Shown piece by piece: positions 32,919-41,804 of a DNA stretch of 64,000 nt. The DNA lies in assembly GCF_020443565.1 (NCBI RefSeq), contig NZ_JAIZZN010000002.1, positions 1-64,000 of the forward strand, read 5' to 3'. Source of the DNA: Clostridium sp. CS001. Its GTDB lineage: Bacteria > Bacillota > Clostridia > Clostridiales > Clostridiaceae. Under the pieces are notes generated by a model. The model was not told where the DNA came from. It searched no databases and saw only the letters and a list, made by a program, of their open reading frames with translations. Position 1 is the stretch's first letter, and the number at the start of each line of letters is the position of its first letter. Both the position numbers and the translations under genes were made by a program.

Positions 32919-33731
32919 ATGAATAAAGGCAATTTAAACCATAATGTCCAAGTTATATATTTTTCACATTGTGGAGGTCCTCTTCCAATGCTGGATGATC
33001 CCTCACATGAAAAAATGATTGAATTTATGAAAGATCTCCCACAAAAAATCACGAGACCGGATTCAATTGTTGTAATCAGTGCTCATTGGGAGGAAGATAT
33101 AGTTACAATTCAAAGTGGAAATCAACCAGGTCTTGTCTACGATTACTCAGGATTTCCAGAAGCATCATATAGTATTAAATATCCATGCAAAGGAAATCCT
33201 GATTTAGCATTAAAAATATCTGGATTATTTAGGGAAAGTGGTATTGCACATCGCATGGACAACAACAGACCTTATGATCATGGTGCTTATATACCTTTGA
33301 AGATGATGTATCCAGATGCGGATATTCCTGTCTTACAGATTTCACTAAATCATAATCTTGATCCACTTATGCATCTTAATATTGGGAAAGCACTAAGACC
33401 TCTACTTGGAGAAAATATACTAATTATTGGTTCGGGCTTTTCATTTCATAATATGAGACGATTTGACTTCGATGGAAGGAGCATAGAAGATTCGTTTAAT
33501 AACGAGTTTCAAGACAAACTCATTGAAATTTGCTGTAGTGAAAAAGATTATGAAAAAAGGATGGAGTACTTCATTAATTGGGAAAACATTCCTAGTGCCA
33601 GGTACTGTCATCCTCGGGAAGAACATTTATTACCCTTATTAGTTTGTGTTGGACTATCTAAAGATGTGGGGACTAAAGTATTTGACGACTATATTTTAGG
33701 GAAAAGAGCTACAGCATTTTTATGGCAATAG
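32919..33731 (+). CDS. Class III extradiol ring-cleavage dioxygenase (LigB/DODA family)
   Basis: 270 residues. Metal ligands and active-site His are placed as in YgiD/DODA: SHCGG, VVISAHWEED, YDHGAYIPLKMMYPDAD and the C-terminal HPREEHLLPLLV. Such enzymes open catechol-type rings or act on DOPA-like substrates; the true substrate here is unknown. ATG 32919 is preferred, with AGAGGGG 8 nt upstream. A broken copy lies at 14881. Starts the duplicated segment. Confidence 0.85.
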   Translation: MNKGNLNHNVQVIYFSHCGGPLPMLDDPSHEKMIEFMKDLPQKITRPDSIVVISAHWEEDIVTIQSGNQPGLVYDYSGFPEASYSIKYPCKGNPDLALKISGLFRESGIAHRMDNNRPYDHGAYIPLKMMYPDADIPVLQISLNHNLDPLMHLNIGKALRPLLGENILIIGSGFSFHNMRRFDFDGRSIEDSFNNEFQDKLIEICCSEKDYEKRMEYFINWENIPSARYCHPREEHLLPLLVCVGLSKDVGTKVFDDYILGKRATAFLWQ

Positions 33732-33775
33732 ATATATACTAAATGACAAACAATGGTGGGGCCATACTCCCACCA

Positions 33776-34987
33776 TTATTTATTTTCCTTTAAATGTAGA
33801 AGATAAATCATGAATGCAGATATCATGGTAACCGAAAATACTAGTGGCCATACAAATTTTACACCGAGATTTTCTATGTATCCACCCATAATTAATGGTC
33901 CGATAGCAGAACCTGCACCTGTTATTATATTTAACACTGAGTTAAATCTGCCTCTATGAGAACTTGGAGCATGGTCTGCGATGTATACACCCATATTTGT
34001 TGCATTAATGATTTCTCCAATTGTCCAAATAATAGTTGTAATTACAAATAGGGGATAAACCTTAATGAAAAAATTCAATCCAAAACCCACAGCAAAAAAC
34101 ACACCTGATATGGCTATGTTAAACAGCGGTTTATTTTTCTTCGTGAGATAGACGATTATGGTTGTCATTGTCACAACCATAATACCGTTTGTAAAATATA
34201 ACCCTCCCATAAGCTGCGCTGCGCTGTCCCCGAAGAGCTCTTTTAGCTGAAGGGGTGTACTGAAATTTCCTTGGGAATATGCAAAGGAATATACCGAGGA
34301 GCATAGTGCAAAAGCCAAAACTGCAGGTTTTTTGAGGAGTATTGAAAACACACTTCCAACCTCTGCTCTTTCGTCTTCAGATATTTCTTCCTCATAAAGG
34401 ATATTTGGTTTAGTTTCATCTACAAAAAAAATAACTAAGAGCATAGTTAGTAAGATTGCAGCAGAATTTCCAATGAAGGTCCATGAAAAATAGTTTTTAT
34501 AAAGAAATGCAGCTAAAATAGGTCCAACTGAGAATCCAATATTTATCCCAAGATACAAAAGCGAAAAGGCAGCTTTTCTATTACTTGAGTCCGTCAAATC
34601 AGCAACCATGGCGCTATTTGCTGGTTGAACAGCACTAATTGCTACCCCTGCCAGAATTAAAAGCCATGGAATGATTATCGAGTTTCCTAGGAAGGCACAG
34701 GGCAAAAATAAAAGTGCGGCTATGGTTTGGAAAATAATCATGACCTTTTTTCTTCCTATAATATCACAGAGCTTTCCACCTAATAATCCACCAGGAATGT
34801 AGGATAAGGCAGAAAGTGAAACAAACATGCCAGCTTCTTTAGCTCCAAGGCCAAGCTTGTCCGTCAAAAACAGTGTTAATAGTGGGAAAACAAAACTACC
34901 CATACTATTTATTATTCTTACAAAAAATAAAATATATATTCCCCTTGGTAGCCCTGAGTAGGATCTTAGAACTCTTGGTAATTTCAT
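33776..34987 (-). CDS. MFS transporter
   Basis: 403 residues with 12 hydrophobic helices. The loop 2-3 motif GGKLCDIIGRKKVMI is the MFS signature (GxLaDrxGRKr). Helix 5 has GPILAAFLY. Drug-efflux type by overall layout, substrate unknown. ATG 34987 follows GAAGG; the upstream alternative at 35005 lacks this spacing. It is read against the neighbouring genes. Upstream (35005-35030) there are repeated GTTAAC/GTAAC words that could bind a regulator. A 60-bp piece of this gene is duplicated at 16886. Confidence 0.85.
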   Translation of the reverse strand: MKLPRVLRSYSGLPRGIYILFFVRIINSMGSFVFPLLTLFLTDKLGLGAKEAGMFVSLSALSYIPGGLLGGKLCDIIGRKKVMIIFQTIAALLFLPCAFLGNSIIIPWLLILAGVAISAVQPANSAMVADLTDSSNRKAAFSLLYLGINIGFSVGPILAAFLYKNYFSWTFIGNSAAILLTMLLVIFFVDETKPNILYEEEISEDERAEVGSVFSILLKKPAVLAFALCSSVYSFAYSQGNFSTPLQLKELFGDSAAQLMGGLYFTNGIMVVTMTTIIVYLTKKNKPLFNIAISGVFFAVGFGLNFFIKVYPLFVITTIIWTIGEIINATNMGVYIADHAPSSHRGRFNSVLNIITGAGSAIGPLIMGGYIENLGVKFVWPLVFSVTMISAFMIYLLHLKENK

Positions 34988-35150
34988 ATTTTTACCTTCT
35001 TTCACGTTACGTTAACCTAATGTTACCAAGGTATTTTCAAAGAGTCAACGAGATTTTTTTCAAGTATCACTTTACTTAGGAAATATTCACTCAATAAAAG
35101 AGGTTCCGACTTTTTAAATATACTTAAGGGATACAACACAAGAAGCAATT

Positions 35151-35180
35151 AGAATTTGCTATAATTGTCTTAAGTATGAT
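35151..35180 (+). promoter_or_regulatory. Promoter for the barnase gene
   Basis: AGAATTTGCTATAATTGTCT holds an extended -10 (TG-C-TATAAT). The same DNA is found in the duplicated copy at 16950. Confidence 0.55.
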
Positions 35181-35214
35181 AAAATCATGTCAATAAAACG
35201 TAGAGGAGATTACC

Positions 35215-35763
35215 ATGCATAAAAATAATAAATGGAGCAATTGGTTAATAAAGATTTTTACAATTTTAACTTTATTCGTATTAACAGGATGTGAAGCAAC
35301 TCAAATAATAACTCCATCTGAGATGCCTAATACAAATATATCAATTCCTAAAGAAGGGACACCTGTAAGTCCAGTTCAAAAGGAAGAAACGACGATTAAA
35401 ACGCAGGCCACTTCAGTTCAAGTAAAGAGTGGACAAAATTATTCAACTAAGGATGAAGTTGCAGCGTATATTCATGAGTTCAAGGAGCTGCCACCTAATT
35501 TTATTACAAAGAAAGAAGCTGAAAAGCTAGGATGGGATAATTCAAAAGGAAACCTTTGGAAAGTAACTGACAAAAAGTCTATTGGTGGGGACAGTTTTGG
35601 TAACATGGAAGGTTTATTACCGAAAGCAAACGGCCGCAAATATTATGAATGTGATATCAATTATAAGGGGAGTTACCGTGGAGCAGAAAGAATAATATAT
35701 TCGAGTGATGGTCTTATTTTCTACACTAAAGATCACTATAAAAGCTTCAAAAAGTTATATTAG
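35215..35763 (+). CDS. Barnase-type ribonuclease lipoprotein
   Basis: 182 residues. Lipoprotein signal peptide with lipobox VLTGC (C26), a Thr/Pro-rich linker, then a barnase domain (about 74-182): EVAAYIHEFKELPPNFITKK, GWDNSKGNLWKVTDKKSIGG and RKYYECDINYKGSYRGAERI. Barnase catalytic residues are all present: E145 (YECDINY), R159 (AERIIYSS), H174 (TKDHYKSF), plus R155. It should cut RNA outside the membrane, either as a nutrient enzyme or as a toxin. The barstar inhibitor gene follows after 13 nt. Tethering by a lipid is unusual compared with secreted barnase. Confidence 0.9.
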   Translation: MHKNNKWSNWLIKIFTILTLFVLTGCEATQIITPSEMPNTNISIPKEGTPVSPVQKEETTIKTQATSVQVKSGQNYSTKDEVAAYIHEFKELPPNFITKKEAEKLGWDNSKGNLWKVTDKKSIGGDSFGNMEGLLPKANGRKYYECDINYKGSYRGAERIIYSSDGLIFYTKDHYKSFKKLY

Positions 35764-35776
35764 AGAGGGATTAGAT

Positions 35777-36061
35777 ATGAAAGAAATTCGATTAAACGGA
35801 AATAAAATGCTAGATAAAGCATCAACTCATGATTATTTAAAACAAAAATTGGATTTACCTGATTACTATGGAGAAAATTTAGATGCTTTGTGGGACTTAC
35901 TTGTAACAGATTTTTCCCCGAAAAAAATTACAATATATAGGCCGGCAGTTATAATAGAAAATTTAGGTCCTTACGGGGAAGCTATCATTAATTTGTTTCA
36001 AGAAGTAGTGAAAGAAAATGAGTATATTATAGTTGAAATAGAAGGGGACAAGGGGATATGA
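35777..36061 (+). CDS. Barstar-family ribonuclease inhibitor
   Basis: 94 residues: MKEIRLNGNKMLDKASTHDY, then KLDLPDYYGENLDALWDLLV, the barstar hallmark (LPxYYGxNLDALWD), whose Tyr/Asp residues plug the barnase active site. It keeps the cell safe from unexported enzyme. ATG follows AGAGGGA. Its last codons (IEGDKGI) lie in the left arm of a terminator hairpin. Confidence 0.9.
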   Translation: MKEIRLNGNKMLDKASTHDYLKQKLDLPDYYGENLDALWDLLVTDFSPKKITIYRPAVIIENLGPYGEAIINLFQEVVKENEYIIVEIEGDKGI

Positions 36062-36075
36062 TACCTTGTCCCTAA
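36042..36075 (+). terminator. Hairpin overlapping the barstar stop
   Basis: GGGGACAAGG, 10-nt loop, CCTTGTCCC, then TAAAAATA. A copy of it lies at 16979-17010. Confidence 0.65.
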
Positions 36076-36111
36076 AAATACAAAAATTTAATTCAAGGAG
36101 TGACAATAAGC

Positions 36112-36744
36112 ATGAAAACTAAGGTATATTATATAATGGATACAATGTGTGGATGGTGTTATGGAATGAGCGGTTTTATAACTGAAATACAAGAAAAGTA
36201 TAAAGATGTTTATGATTTTAACCTATTGCCAGGGGGAATGCTTATTGGTGATGATGTTATAAAAGTGGACGCTAGTTTTAGTGATTTTCTGAAAGATAGC
36301 AATAAGAAAGTTGAGAAATTAACTGGTAAGAAATTTGGAAAGGCATATAATGAAAATGTCATAGAAAAAAAGTCTATTATTCTAGATAGTCTATCCGGTG
36401 CAAAAGCAGTGGTTATAATTCAAAAACTAAAGAAAGAAGTAGCCTTTAGTTTTCTGAAAAAAGTTCAAGAAGCGTTTTTTGTAGAGGGAAAAGATATGAA
36501 TAATTTAGATGGGTACATGGAAATTGCTAAAAGCTTTAATATATCAGATGAGGAATTTGAAAAAGAATTTAACTCAGAAGAAATAAGACTAGAAACTTTT
36601 AAATGCTTTGAAATGGCAGGAACCATGGGTGTAGAAGTATTTCCAACTGTTGTGGTAGAAGAACTGGGCAAGGCTACTATAAAATCAAAAGGATATAGTA
36701 ATTTTGAGGAGCTAGACAGAATTTTTGCTTCTTTGAAGTCGTAG
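36112..36744 (+). CDS. DsbA-family thioredoxin-fold oxidoreductase (FrnE-like)
   Basis: 210 residues. Thioredoxin fold with CGWC active site near the N-terminus (MDTMCGWCYGMSG), an inserted helical domain, and EVFPTVVVEELGKATIKSKG holding the cis-Pro (FPT). No signal peptide, so it acts in the cytoplasm, like FrnE/DsbA-like dithiol oxidoreductases. ATG 36112 is about 11 nt after GGAG. A copy with its active site deleted lies at 17047. Confidence 0.85.
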   Translation: MKTKVYYIMDTMCGWCYGMSGFITEIQEKYKDVYDFNLLPGGMLIGDDVIKVDASFSDFLKDSNKKVEKLTGKKFGKAYNENVIEKKSIILDSLSGAKAVVIIQKLKKEVAFSFLKKVQEAFFVEGKDMNNLDGYMEIAKSFNISDEEFEKEFNSEEIRLETFKCFEMAGTMGVEVFPTVVVEELGKATIKSKGYSNFEELDRIFASLKS

Positions 36745-36763
36745 TACATAAGGAAGTGAAGGA

Positions 36764-37107
36764 ATGTTTTCCATATTAGTGGTAGAAGAAGGTAAAAATT
36801 TAAATAAATTGATGGGTGAAAAACTAAAGAATGAGGCCTATCAGGTATTTTCAGCCTTTGATGGCGAAGAAGCGTTGGAAGTATTAGATTTGAAGCACAT
36901 CGATTTGATCATCAGTGAAATTATGATGCACTGACGGTGACAATGAAAGAGGAAATCCAGGAGCTGCCACCAAAAGAGTTTTATTTGATCTTTAAACTAC
37001 TTAGTTATCCCAACAATATTTTTACAAGAAAAGAATTAATGGATGAAATTTGGGGTATGAATATAGAAATCGACGACAGAACGGTTGATTCTCATATCAA
37101 GAAACTA
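36764..37107 (+). pseudogene. Response regulator copy, internally deleted
   Basis: Near copy of the gene at 17344. It reads MFSILVVEEGKNLNKLMGEK to SEIMMH and stops: the phospho-acceptor Asp is now Glu and the receiver is joined to the DNA-binding half (LTVTMKEEIQELPPKEFYLI) by deletion. The 3' end is cut by a family B repeat after DSHIKKL, so the kinase gene is lost too. Confidence 0.9.
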
Positions 37108-37108
37108 A

Positions 37109-37215
37109 TAGCAAGAAGAAACTGTTTCCAGTTTCTTCTATAGGGCCTGGACAGGCGGCTAGAAAAAGGTAATAAAGAAAAGCGTGGCTAGGATTACATA
37201 TTTGGTTAAGATATT
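37109..37215 (+). repeat. Family B dispersed repeat at a pseudogene breakpoint
   Basis: GCAAGAAGAAACTG, TTTC, CAGTTTCTTCT, ATAGGGCCTGGACAG, then AAAAAGGTAATAAAG and CGTGGCTAGGATTACA. It begins exactly where the response-regulator copy ends, and runs up to the stop of the RidA gene. Confidence 0.9.
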
Positions 37216-38477
37216 GGAGGTGTTCCTTCTTCGTTTGCTACAACTACATCGATTTGGATTAGAGCTTCTTTTGGTAAAGCTGATACTCCAACTGTTCTTC
37301 TTGCTGGAACACCGCTTGGGAAGAATGCTTTGTAAGCTTCATCTACAGCATCAATGTCTGCGATGTTTTTAAGGAATACATTTACTTTAACCACATCTTC
37401 CATAGCGTGGCCGATACTTTCTACAATTGCCTTGATGTTTTTTAAGCACTGCGTAGCTTGCTCTTTTATACTAACAGCTACCATTTCACCAGTTTTTGAA
37501 TCTATAGGTAATTGGGCTGAAATATGATTGTAATGAGAGAAAGCTACAGTTTGTGTAGATAGAGAACTTCTTGGTGCATTTTCTGTATTGTTTGCTTCTA
37601 TTATAAGTCCATGCCTGTCTTCAACAGCTTGTGGAGGTGTACCATCTCCGTGTGATACCACTGCTTCAATTTGCACCAAAGCATCCATAAGTAAAGCTGA
37701 AGCTGCAATTATTGTCCTTGCAGGCATATAGGCTACAGCCCTTGCGATAGCTGAGTCTGGAAAAAATGTTGTATAAACTTCGTTTACGGCTTCAGTATCT
37801 GATAGATTTTTAAGGAAGATATTAATTTTAACGATATCATCAAAAGGAACATCGATACTTTCTAAAATTGCCTTGATATTCTTTAAGCATTGCGTCGCCT
37901 GCTCTTTTACGCCACCAGTTACCAGTCTACCAGACTTTGGATCAATAGGTAATTGAGCAGAAATATTATTGTAATGAGAAAAAGCTACAGCTTGAGTAGA
38001 TAAAGCACATATTGGAGCATTTGCCGTGTTATTTGTAAGCTTTATGAGGTCGCCTGCTTGTGGTGCGTTTGGAATTGTACCTTCACCGTTTGAAATAAGC
38101 ACTTCAATTTGCACCAAAGCATCCATAGGTAAAGCTGCAACTGCAACAACCGTCCGTGTAGGAACATAGCTTAGGAAAAATGTTTTATAAACTTCGTCTA
38201 CAGCGTCAATATCTTTGATATTCGTAACAAATACAGTAATTCTAACAACGTCGTTCATAATATGGTCAATGCTGTCTAAAATTGCCTTAATATTTTTAAA
38301 GCACTGCTTGGCCTGCTCTTTTATACCACCATCTACTAATTTACCGGATTTTGGATCAATAGGTAATTGAGCTGAAAGATTGTTGTAATGAGAGAAAGCT
38401 ACAGTTTGTGAATATGATCCGTTACCTTTTGGTGCATTTTCTGTATTTCTTGCTAATACTGCATTATAGTTGCTCAT
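37206..38477 (-). CDS. Triple-domain RidA (YjgF/YER057c/UK114) protein
   Basis: 423 residues made of three tandem RidA units of about 140 residues. Each repeats TVAFSHYNxxSAQLPIDxKS, EQAxQCxKNIKAIxxSI and the substrate-binding Arg block: TRTVVAVAALPMDALVQIEV (unit 1), PARTIIAASALLMDALVQIE (unit 2), PARRTVGVSALPKEALIQID (unit 3). RidA deaminates reactive enamine/imine intermediates and normally works as a trimer of single ~130-residue chains. Here one chain could supply all three subunits. Units have diverged. Unit 2 has an 8-residue insertion. ATG follows GGGG in AAAAGGGGAATG-like context. The gene ends at a family B repeat. Confidence 0.85.
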   Translation of the reverse strand: MSNYNAVLARNTENAPKGNGSYSQTVAFSHYNNLSAQLPIDPKSGKLVDGGIKEQAKQCFKNIKAILDSIDHIMNDVVRITVFVTNIKDIDAVDEVYKTFFLSYVPTRTVVAVAALPMDALVQIEVLISNGEGTIPNAPQAGDLIKLTNNTANAPICALSTQAVAFSHYNNISAQLPIDPKSGRLVTGGVKEQATQCLKNIKAILESIDVPFDDIVKINIFLKNLSDTEAVNEVYTTFFPDSAIARAVAYMPARTIIAASALLMDALVQIEAVVSHGDGTPPQAVEDRHGLIIEANNTENAPRSSLSTQTVAFSHYNHISAQLPIDSKTGEMVAVSIKEQATQCLKNIKAIVESIGHAMEDVVKVNVFLKNIADIDAVDEAYKAFFPSGVPARRTVGVSALPKEALIQIDVVVANEEGTPPIS

Positions 38478-38643
38478 AATAACATTCCCCTTTTAAATAA
38501 ATTCATTAATAGGAAAATTTTAATCTATGCTGCAAGAATTGTCAATAAATTTATAAGAAAATTTCAAATATTGAGAATTTATTCAATATTGTTTTCTCAA
38601 TTATAAAACTTACCTCCTTTACATTTATTGATAAAGCTATGTT

Positions 38644-38784
38644 GAATTAGCGGAAGATATACCAGAGGGCACAGACAAACTTCAATGTTTAACTTTATTA
38701 TATGTAGTGTTTAAGAAGTTTAAAGATAAATTATTAAGAATAACAATAAAGGAACTTGCTGATTATTTTAGCCAAGTGATTTAA
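38644..38784 (+). pseudogene. Rpn-family protein, internal/C-terminal remnant
   Basis: Reads ELAEDIPEGTDKLQCLTLLY then VVFKKFKDKLLRITIKELAD. It matches ELADNIPEGKEKIQCLTLLY in the complete gene at 40658. No start. Confidence 0.7.
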
Positions 38785-38961
38785 ATCACATATTTATGCA
38801 TTTATAAAAGATATAATGAATGCATAGAAAGAACTTGATGAGACAATAATAGTTGTTAGTAAAAAATTATTTAAAAAAAACCAACAAAGGTTCTAAAGAA
38901 GTAATCTTAAACAAAAGTAATTTTAATAATATAAAAAATAAGTAGAGGAGAAGTGACAAAT

Positions 38962-39300
38962 ATGAAAGAATTAATAAAAAACATTGAAAAAGCGAAGGCG
39001 GTAGATTTTGATAGTTTAGTAAGTTGTAAAGAGGGACAAATAGAAACTGTTACACTGGCTCAAAAAAAGGGTATGGGACTTACAACTTTAGCATTTGGAA
39101 AAGGTGAAGGTGTTGGACCGCATGCTGCTAAAGGAGATGCTTTAATTTATATACATCAAGGTGTTGCAACTGTAAAAATTGGAGAAGAAACAATTGAAGC
39201 AACTAAAGGACAATTTGTATTAATGCCAGCTAATATTCCACATCAAGTAACAGCTAAAGAGGATATGAAAATGCTTTTAGTAGTTGTTAAGGAGGACTAA
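38962..39300 (+). CDS. Cupin-domain protein
   Basis: 112 residues. Cupin motifs: [18 protein letters not shown] (motif 1-like, with one His/Glu set reduced) and [16 protein letters not shown] (motif 2 His). Small single-domain cupins are metal-binding sensors or isomerases. ATG 38962, with AGAGGAG 11 nt upstream; GTG 38953 is too close to the site. A second cupin starts 3 nt after its stop, so the two form an operon. Confidence 0.8.
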   Translation: MKELIKNIEKAKAVDFDSLVSCKEGQIETVTLAQKKGMGLTTLAFGKGEGVGPHAAKGDALIYIHQGVATVKIGEETIEATKGQFVLMPANIPHQVTAKEDMKMLLVVVKED

Positions 39301-39303
39301 CAT

Positions 39304-39639
39304 ATGAAATATTTCAGAAATATTAAACCATTTGAACCTATTGTTATGAGTGATATGATAGAACACACAGGTAACAAAATAGCAAGCAAAGCGCTAATAG
39401 ATAATGAGCATACGGAAGTAAGATTTTTCTCATATCAAAAGGGTGAGAGCATAGATAAAGAATATTATGAGATGGAAACACTATTCATTATGATTGAAGG
39501 TACTGCAAAAATTTTATATAATGAAAACGATGAGATAATAATGAACAAAGGTGATATTGTGGCAATGGAGTCAGATATAAATTATGGAGTAGAAGCAGTC
39601 ACTGATGTAAAATTATTTAATATATTAGTAAAAAATTAA
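39304..39639 (+). CDS. Second cupin-domain protein
   Basis: 111 residues: VRFFSYQKGESIDKEYYEME, TLFIMIEGTAKILYNENDE, MNKGDIVAMESDINYGVEAV. The cupin fold is clear but typical metal His residues are mostly missing, so it may be a structural or sensor partner of the preceding cupin. AAGGAGG overlaps the end of that gene. Confidence 0.75.
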   Translation: MKYFRNIKPFEPIVMSDMIEHTGNKIASKALIDNEHTEVRFFSYQKGESIDKEYYEMETLFIMIEGTAKILYNENDEIIMNKGDIVAMESDINYGVEAVTDVKLFNILVKN

Positions 39640-39661
39640 ATAGAATTATGATTATAATAAG

Positions 39662-39706
39662 GAACATCCATAGATTTGTGAAAATCATATCTATGGATGT
39701 TTTTTA
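39662..39706 (+). terminator. Rho-independent terminator
   Basis: GAACATCCATAGAT, loop, ATCTATGGATGTTTTTT ends the cupin operon. Confidence 0.9.
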
Positions 39707-39915
39707 CTTTATTTTTGCTAGATAATAATGAAAGAAGTATCAAAATCAGGTATATTATTTATTATACTAAAATTGTATTTGGCCTATTATAGTATTGCAA
39801 TAGAAAGAAATATGATATACAATTAGATTATATAGTAATACTAATGCGATAAATGTATAACACATTGCACTATAACTGTATATTATATTATAAAATGAAT
39901 TATGGAGGCGTAATA

Positions 39916-40137
39916 ATGAGCAATATTAAGGCTAATAGTTTTAGGGTTCAGGAATACGATGTAAAAAATTTTAAAGGGTTTGCAGAAGTAAATAATTTAA
40001 ACCATGCTGAAATGGTTACAACTTTAGTAAATGCATTCGGCTTATCAACAATTAAAGATGAAATAGTTAATATCGCAAAAGAAGATAAAAGTGAATTGCA
40101 GTATGAATTAATTGAATACGAAAATAGTTTTATATAG
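39916..40137 (+). CDS. Small hypothetical protein
   Basis: 73 residues from ATG 39916, placed after GGAGGCG: MSNIKANSFRVQEYDVKNFK, GFAEVNNLNHAEMVTTLVNA and an acidic end. The NLNHAEMVTTLVNAF stretch looks like a short helix pair of ribbon-helix-helix type, but this is not certain. A strong terminator follows. Confidence 0.55.
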   Translation: MSNIKANSFRVQEYDVKNFKGFAEVNNLNHAEMVTTLVNAFGLSTIKDEIVNIAKEDKSELQYELIEYENSFI

Positions 40138-40147
40138 TTAGTATATA

Positions 40148-40192
40148 CTAAAGCATCAATGCATTTTATGTATTGATGCTTAAATTTTTTTC
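40148..40192 (+). terminator. Rho-independent terminator
   Basis: AAGCATCAAT, loop, ATTGATGCTT, then AAATTTTTTT. Confidence 0.9.
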
Positions 40193-40289
40193 ATTTCTCT
40201 TATCTACATTATCAAGATAGTTAAAATGTATAGACTTCATTGAAATATATATACTATAAAATAGATTGTATAAGAAGGAGGCAAAACAA

Positions 40290-40484
40290 ATGAGTAAAGT
40301 ACTATACATTAAAGCAAATGCAAAATTAGAGGGTGAGTCAAGAATCTTTAAAATCTCTGATAGTTTTATTGAGGCATATAAGCAGAGCCATCCTGCAGAT
40401 GGACTAGATGTTATTGGTAATGATGTTAGTGCTATAGTAGGGAATGCAATCAAAGAAGCTAAGGAGAAAGCTAAGAGTTTTTAA
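40290..40484 (+). pseudogene. FMN-dependent azoreductase (AzoR-like), internally deleted
   Basis: ATG after GAAGGAGG opens MSKVLYIKANAKLEGESRIF, SFIEAYKQSHPAD: the N-terminus of AzoR-type NADH-azoreductases (FMN loop). The frame then jumps to a tail AIVGNAIKEAKEKAKSF. About 140 residues in the middle are gone but the frame stays open, giving a 64-residue product that cannot bind FMN fully. Confidence 0.7.
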
Positions 40485-40657
40485 AAATAGAGGCTACCTC
40501 ATATATAAGGGATATAAATATGGATTTTATACAGATAAATATAGGGTTATAGGAATTAATCAAATCATCATCTAGTGATTTTAAACATACGTTCGTATAA
40601 TAATATTATTTTGGTAAATAATATTATTATGTAAAACAGTAGAAAGGTAGGGTGTCT

Positions 40658-41530
40658 ATGGACTATAATAAAATAGAAGACGCAGTGTTCAAGAAAGCCA
40701 TGGAATTTTTCAAAGACAATGCAGTTAAATTTTTCGGCATCAATACAAAGATTCTAGCACCAGCAGAAACAGAAATTAAAAACATTGAAATTAAGACAAA
40801 TCATACAGATTATTTGTTTTATACTGAAGATGGTGGCTATCTACATTTTGAATTTCAAACTACGGATAAAAGAGAAGATATAAAAAGATTTTTATATTAC
40901 GATGCATCACTATTCTATAAGGAGAAAAGAAAAATAAGAACAGTTGTTATATATTCTGCCGACATAGATGACGTAGAAACCTTTATTGATGCAGGAAGTA
41001 TAAAATATGAAGTGGAAGCTTTTTATATGAAAGATTTAAATGGTGATGAAAAACTGGAATTATTAAGAGGTAAGATTGAAAATAAAGAACATCTTACCGG
41101 TAATGATATTTTAACATTAAGCTTTATACCACTTATGAGTAGCAAGGAAAGTAGAAGCAAAAGGGCTCTTCAAAGTATTGAACTAGCAGATAACATACCC
41201 GAAGGTAAAGAGAAAATTCAGTGTCTAACGTTACTATATGCATTGTTTGAAAAATTTGGAGATAGAATGTCAAAAACAAAATTCAAGGAGGTGTTTGGTG
41301 TGACAGAGATAGGAAGAATGATTAGAGAAGATGGTATAAGAGAAGGTAAGGCAGAGGGCAGAGCTGAAGGAAATGCGGAATTAATAATTAAACAATTAAC
41401 GAAAAGATTTAAGAAAGTACCTATGGAGTATGTAGAAAAAATAATGAAGTTACCTCAAATCACTATAGATATAATAGCTATAGATATATTTGATTTTGAA
41501 AGTATAAACGACTTAGAAAAATACCTTTAA
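40658..41530 (+). CDS. Rpn-family recombination-promoting nuclease/putative transposase
   Basis: 290 residues. PD-(D/E)XK core: TDYLFYTEDGGYLHFEFQTT with catalytic Asp and Glu-x-Gln; then RFLYYDASLFYKEKRKIRTV. The C-terminal part has a Gly/Glu/Arg stretch (REDGIREGKAEGRAEGNAEL) and a helical tail (LIIKQLTKRFKKVP). Rpn proteins promote RecA-independent recombination and have been linked to phage defence. ATG 40658, after AAAGGTAGGG. Two decayed relatives lie at 9992 and 38644. Confidence 0.8.
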   Translation: MDYNKIEDAVFKKAMEFFKDNAVKFFGINTKILAPAETEIKNIEIKTNHTDYLFYTEDGGYLHFEFQTTDKREDIKRFLYYDASLFYKEKRKIRTVVIYSADIDDVETFIDAGSIKYEVEAFYMKDLNGDEKLELLRGKIENKEHLTGNDILTLSFIPLMSSKESRSKRALQSIELADNIPEGKEKIQCLTLLYALFEKFGDRMSKTKFKEVFGVTEIGRMIREDGIREGKAEGRAEGNAELIIKQLTKRFKKVPMEYVEKIMKLPQITIDIIAIDIFDFESINDLEKYL

Positions 41531-41804
41531 AGAGCACTATCGACAAAAACTGTTTAAGAGGATGTATTGGGATAGAATTTTTATGAATATTAAGTGAGCG
41601 GCGATATATATATGCCAACCATAGCAAACATAAACTGGAAAGAAAAATGCTAAAACAGTTTACACTGATAGTAATGAAGTTGTAGTAGCATAAAAGATAG
41701 TGCCGAATTTAATTTCGGCACTATTTTTATGCGAAGTTCATAGGTTCATCTACCACTATTAATATAAAGAACGCCAAGTGATTGTCCCTTTGCTTAGAAA
41801 TATA
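41531..41804. other. Remnants and a terminator
   Basis: Contains GACAAAAACTGTTTAAGAGG (half of a family B-like stem), ATATATATGCCAACC (start of the 921 gene), GCAAACATAAACTGGAAAG (family C word) and a tail frame AKTVYTDSNEVVVA. The terminator is at 41697. Confidence 0.45.
41697..41730. terminator. Rho-independent terminator
   Basis: ATAGTGCCGAA, tttaat, TTCGGCACTAT, TTTT. It could serve both directions. Confidence 0.85.
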
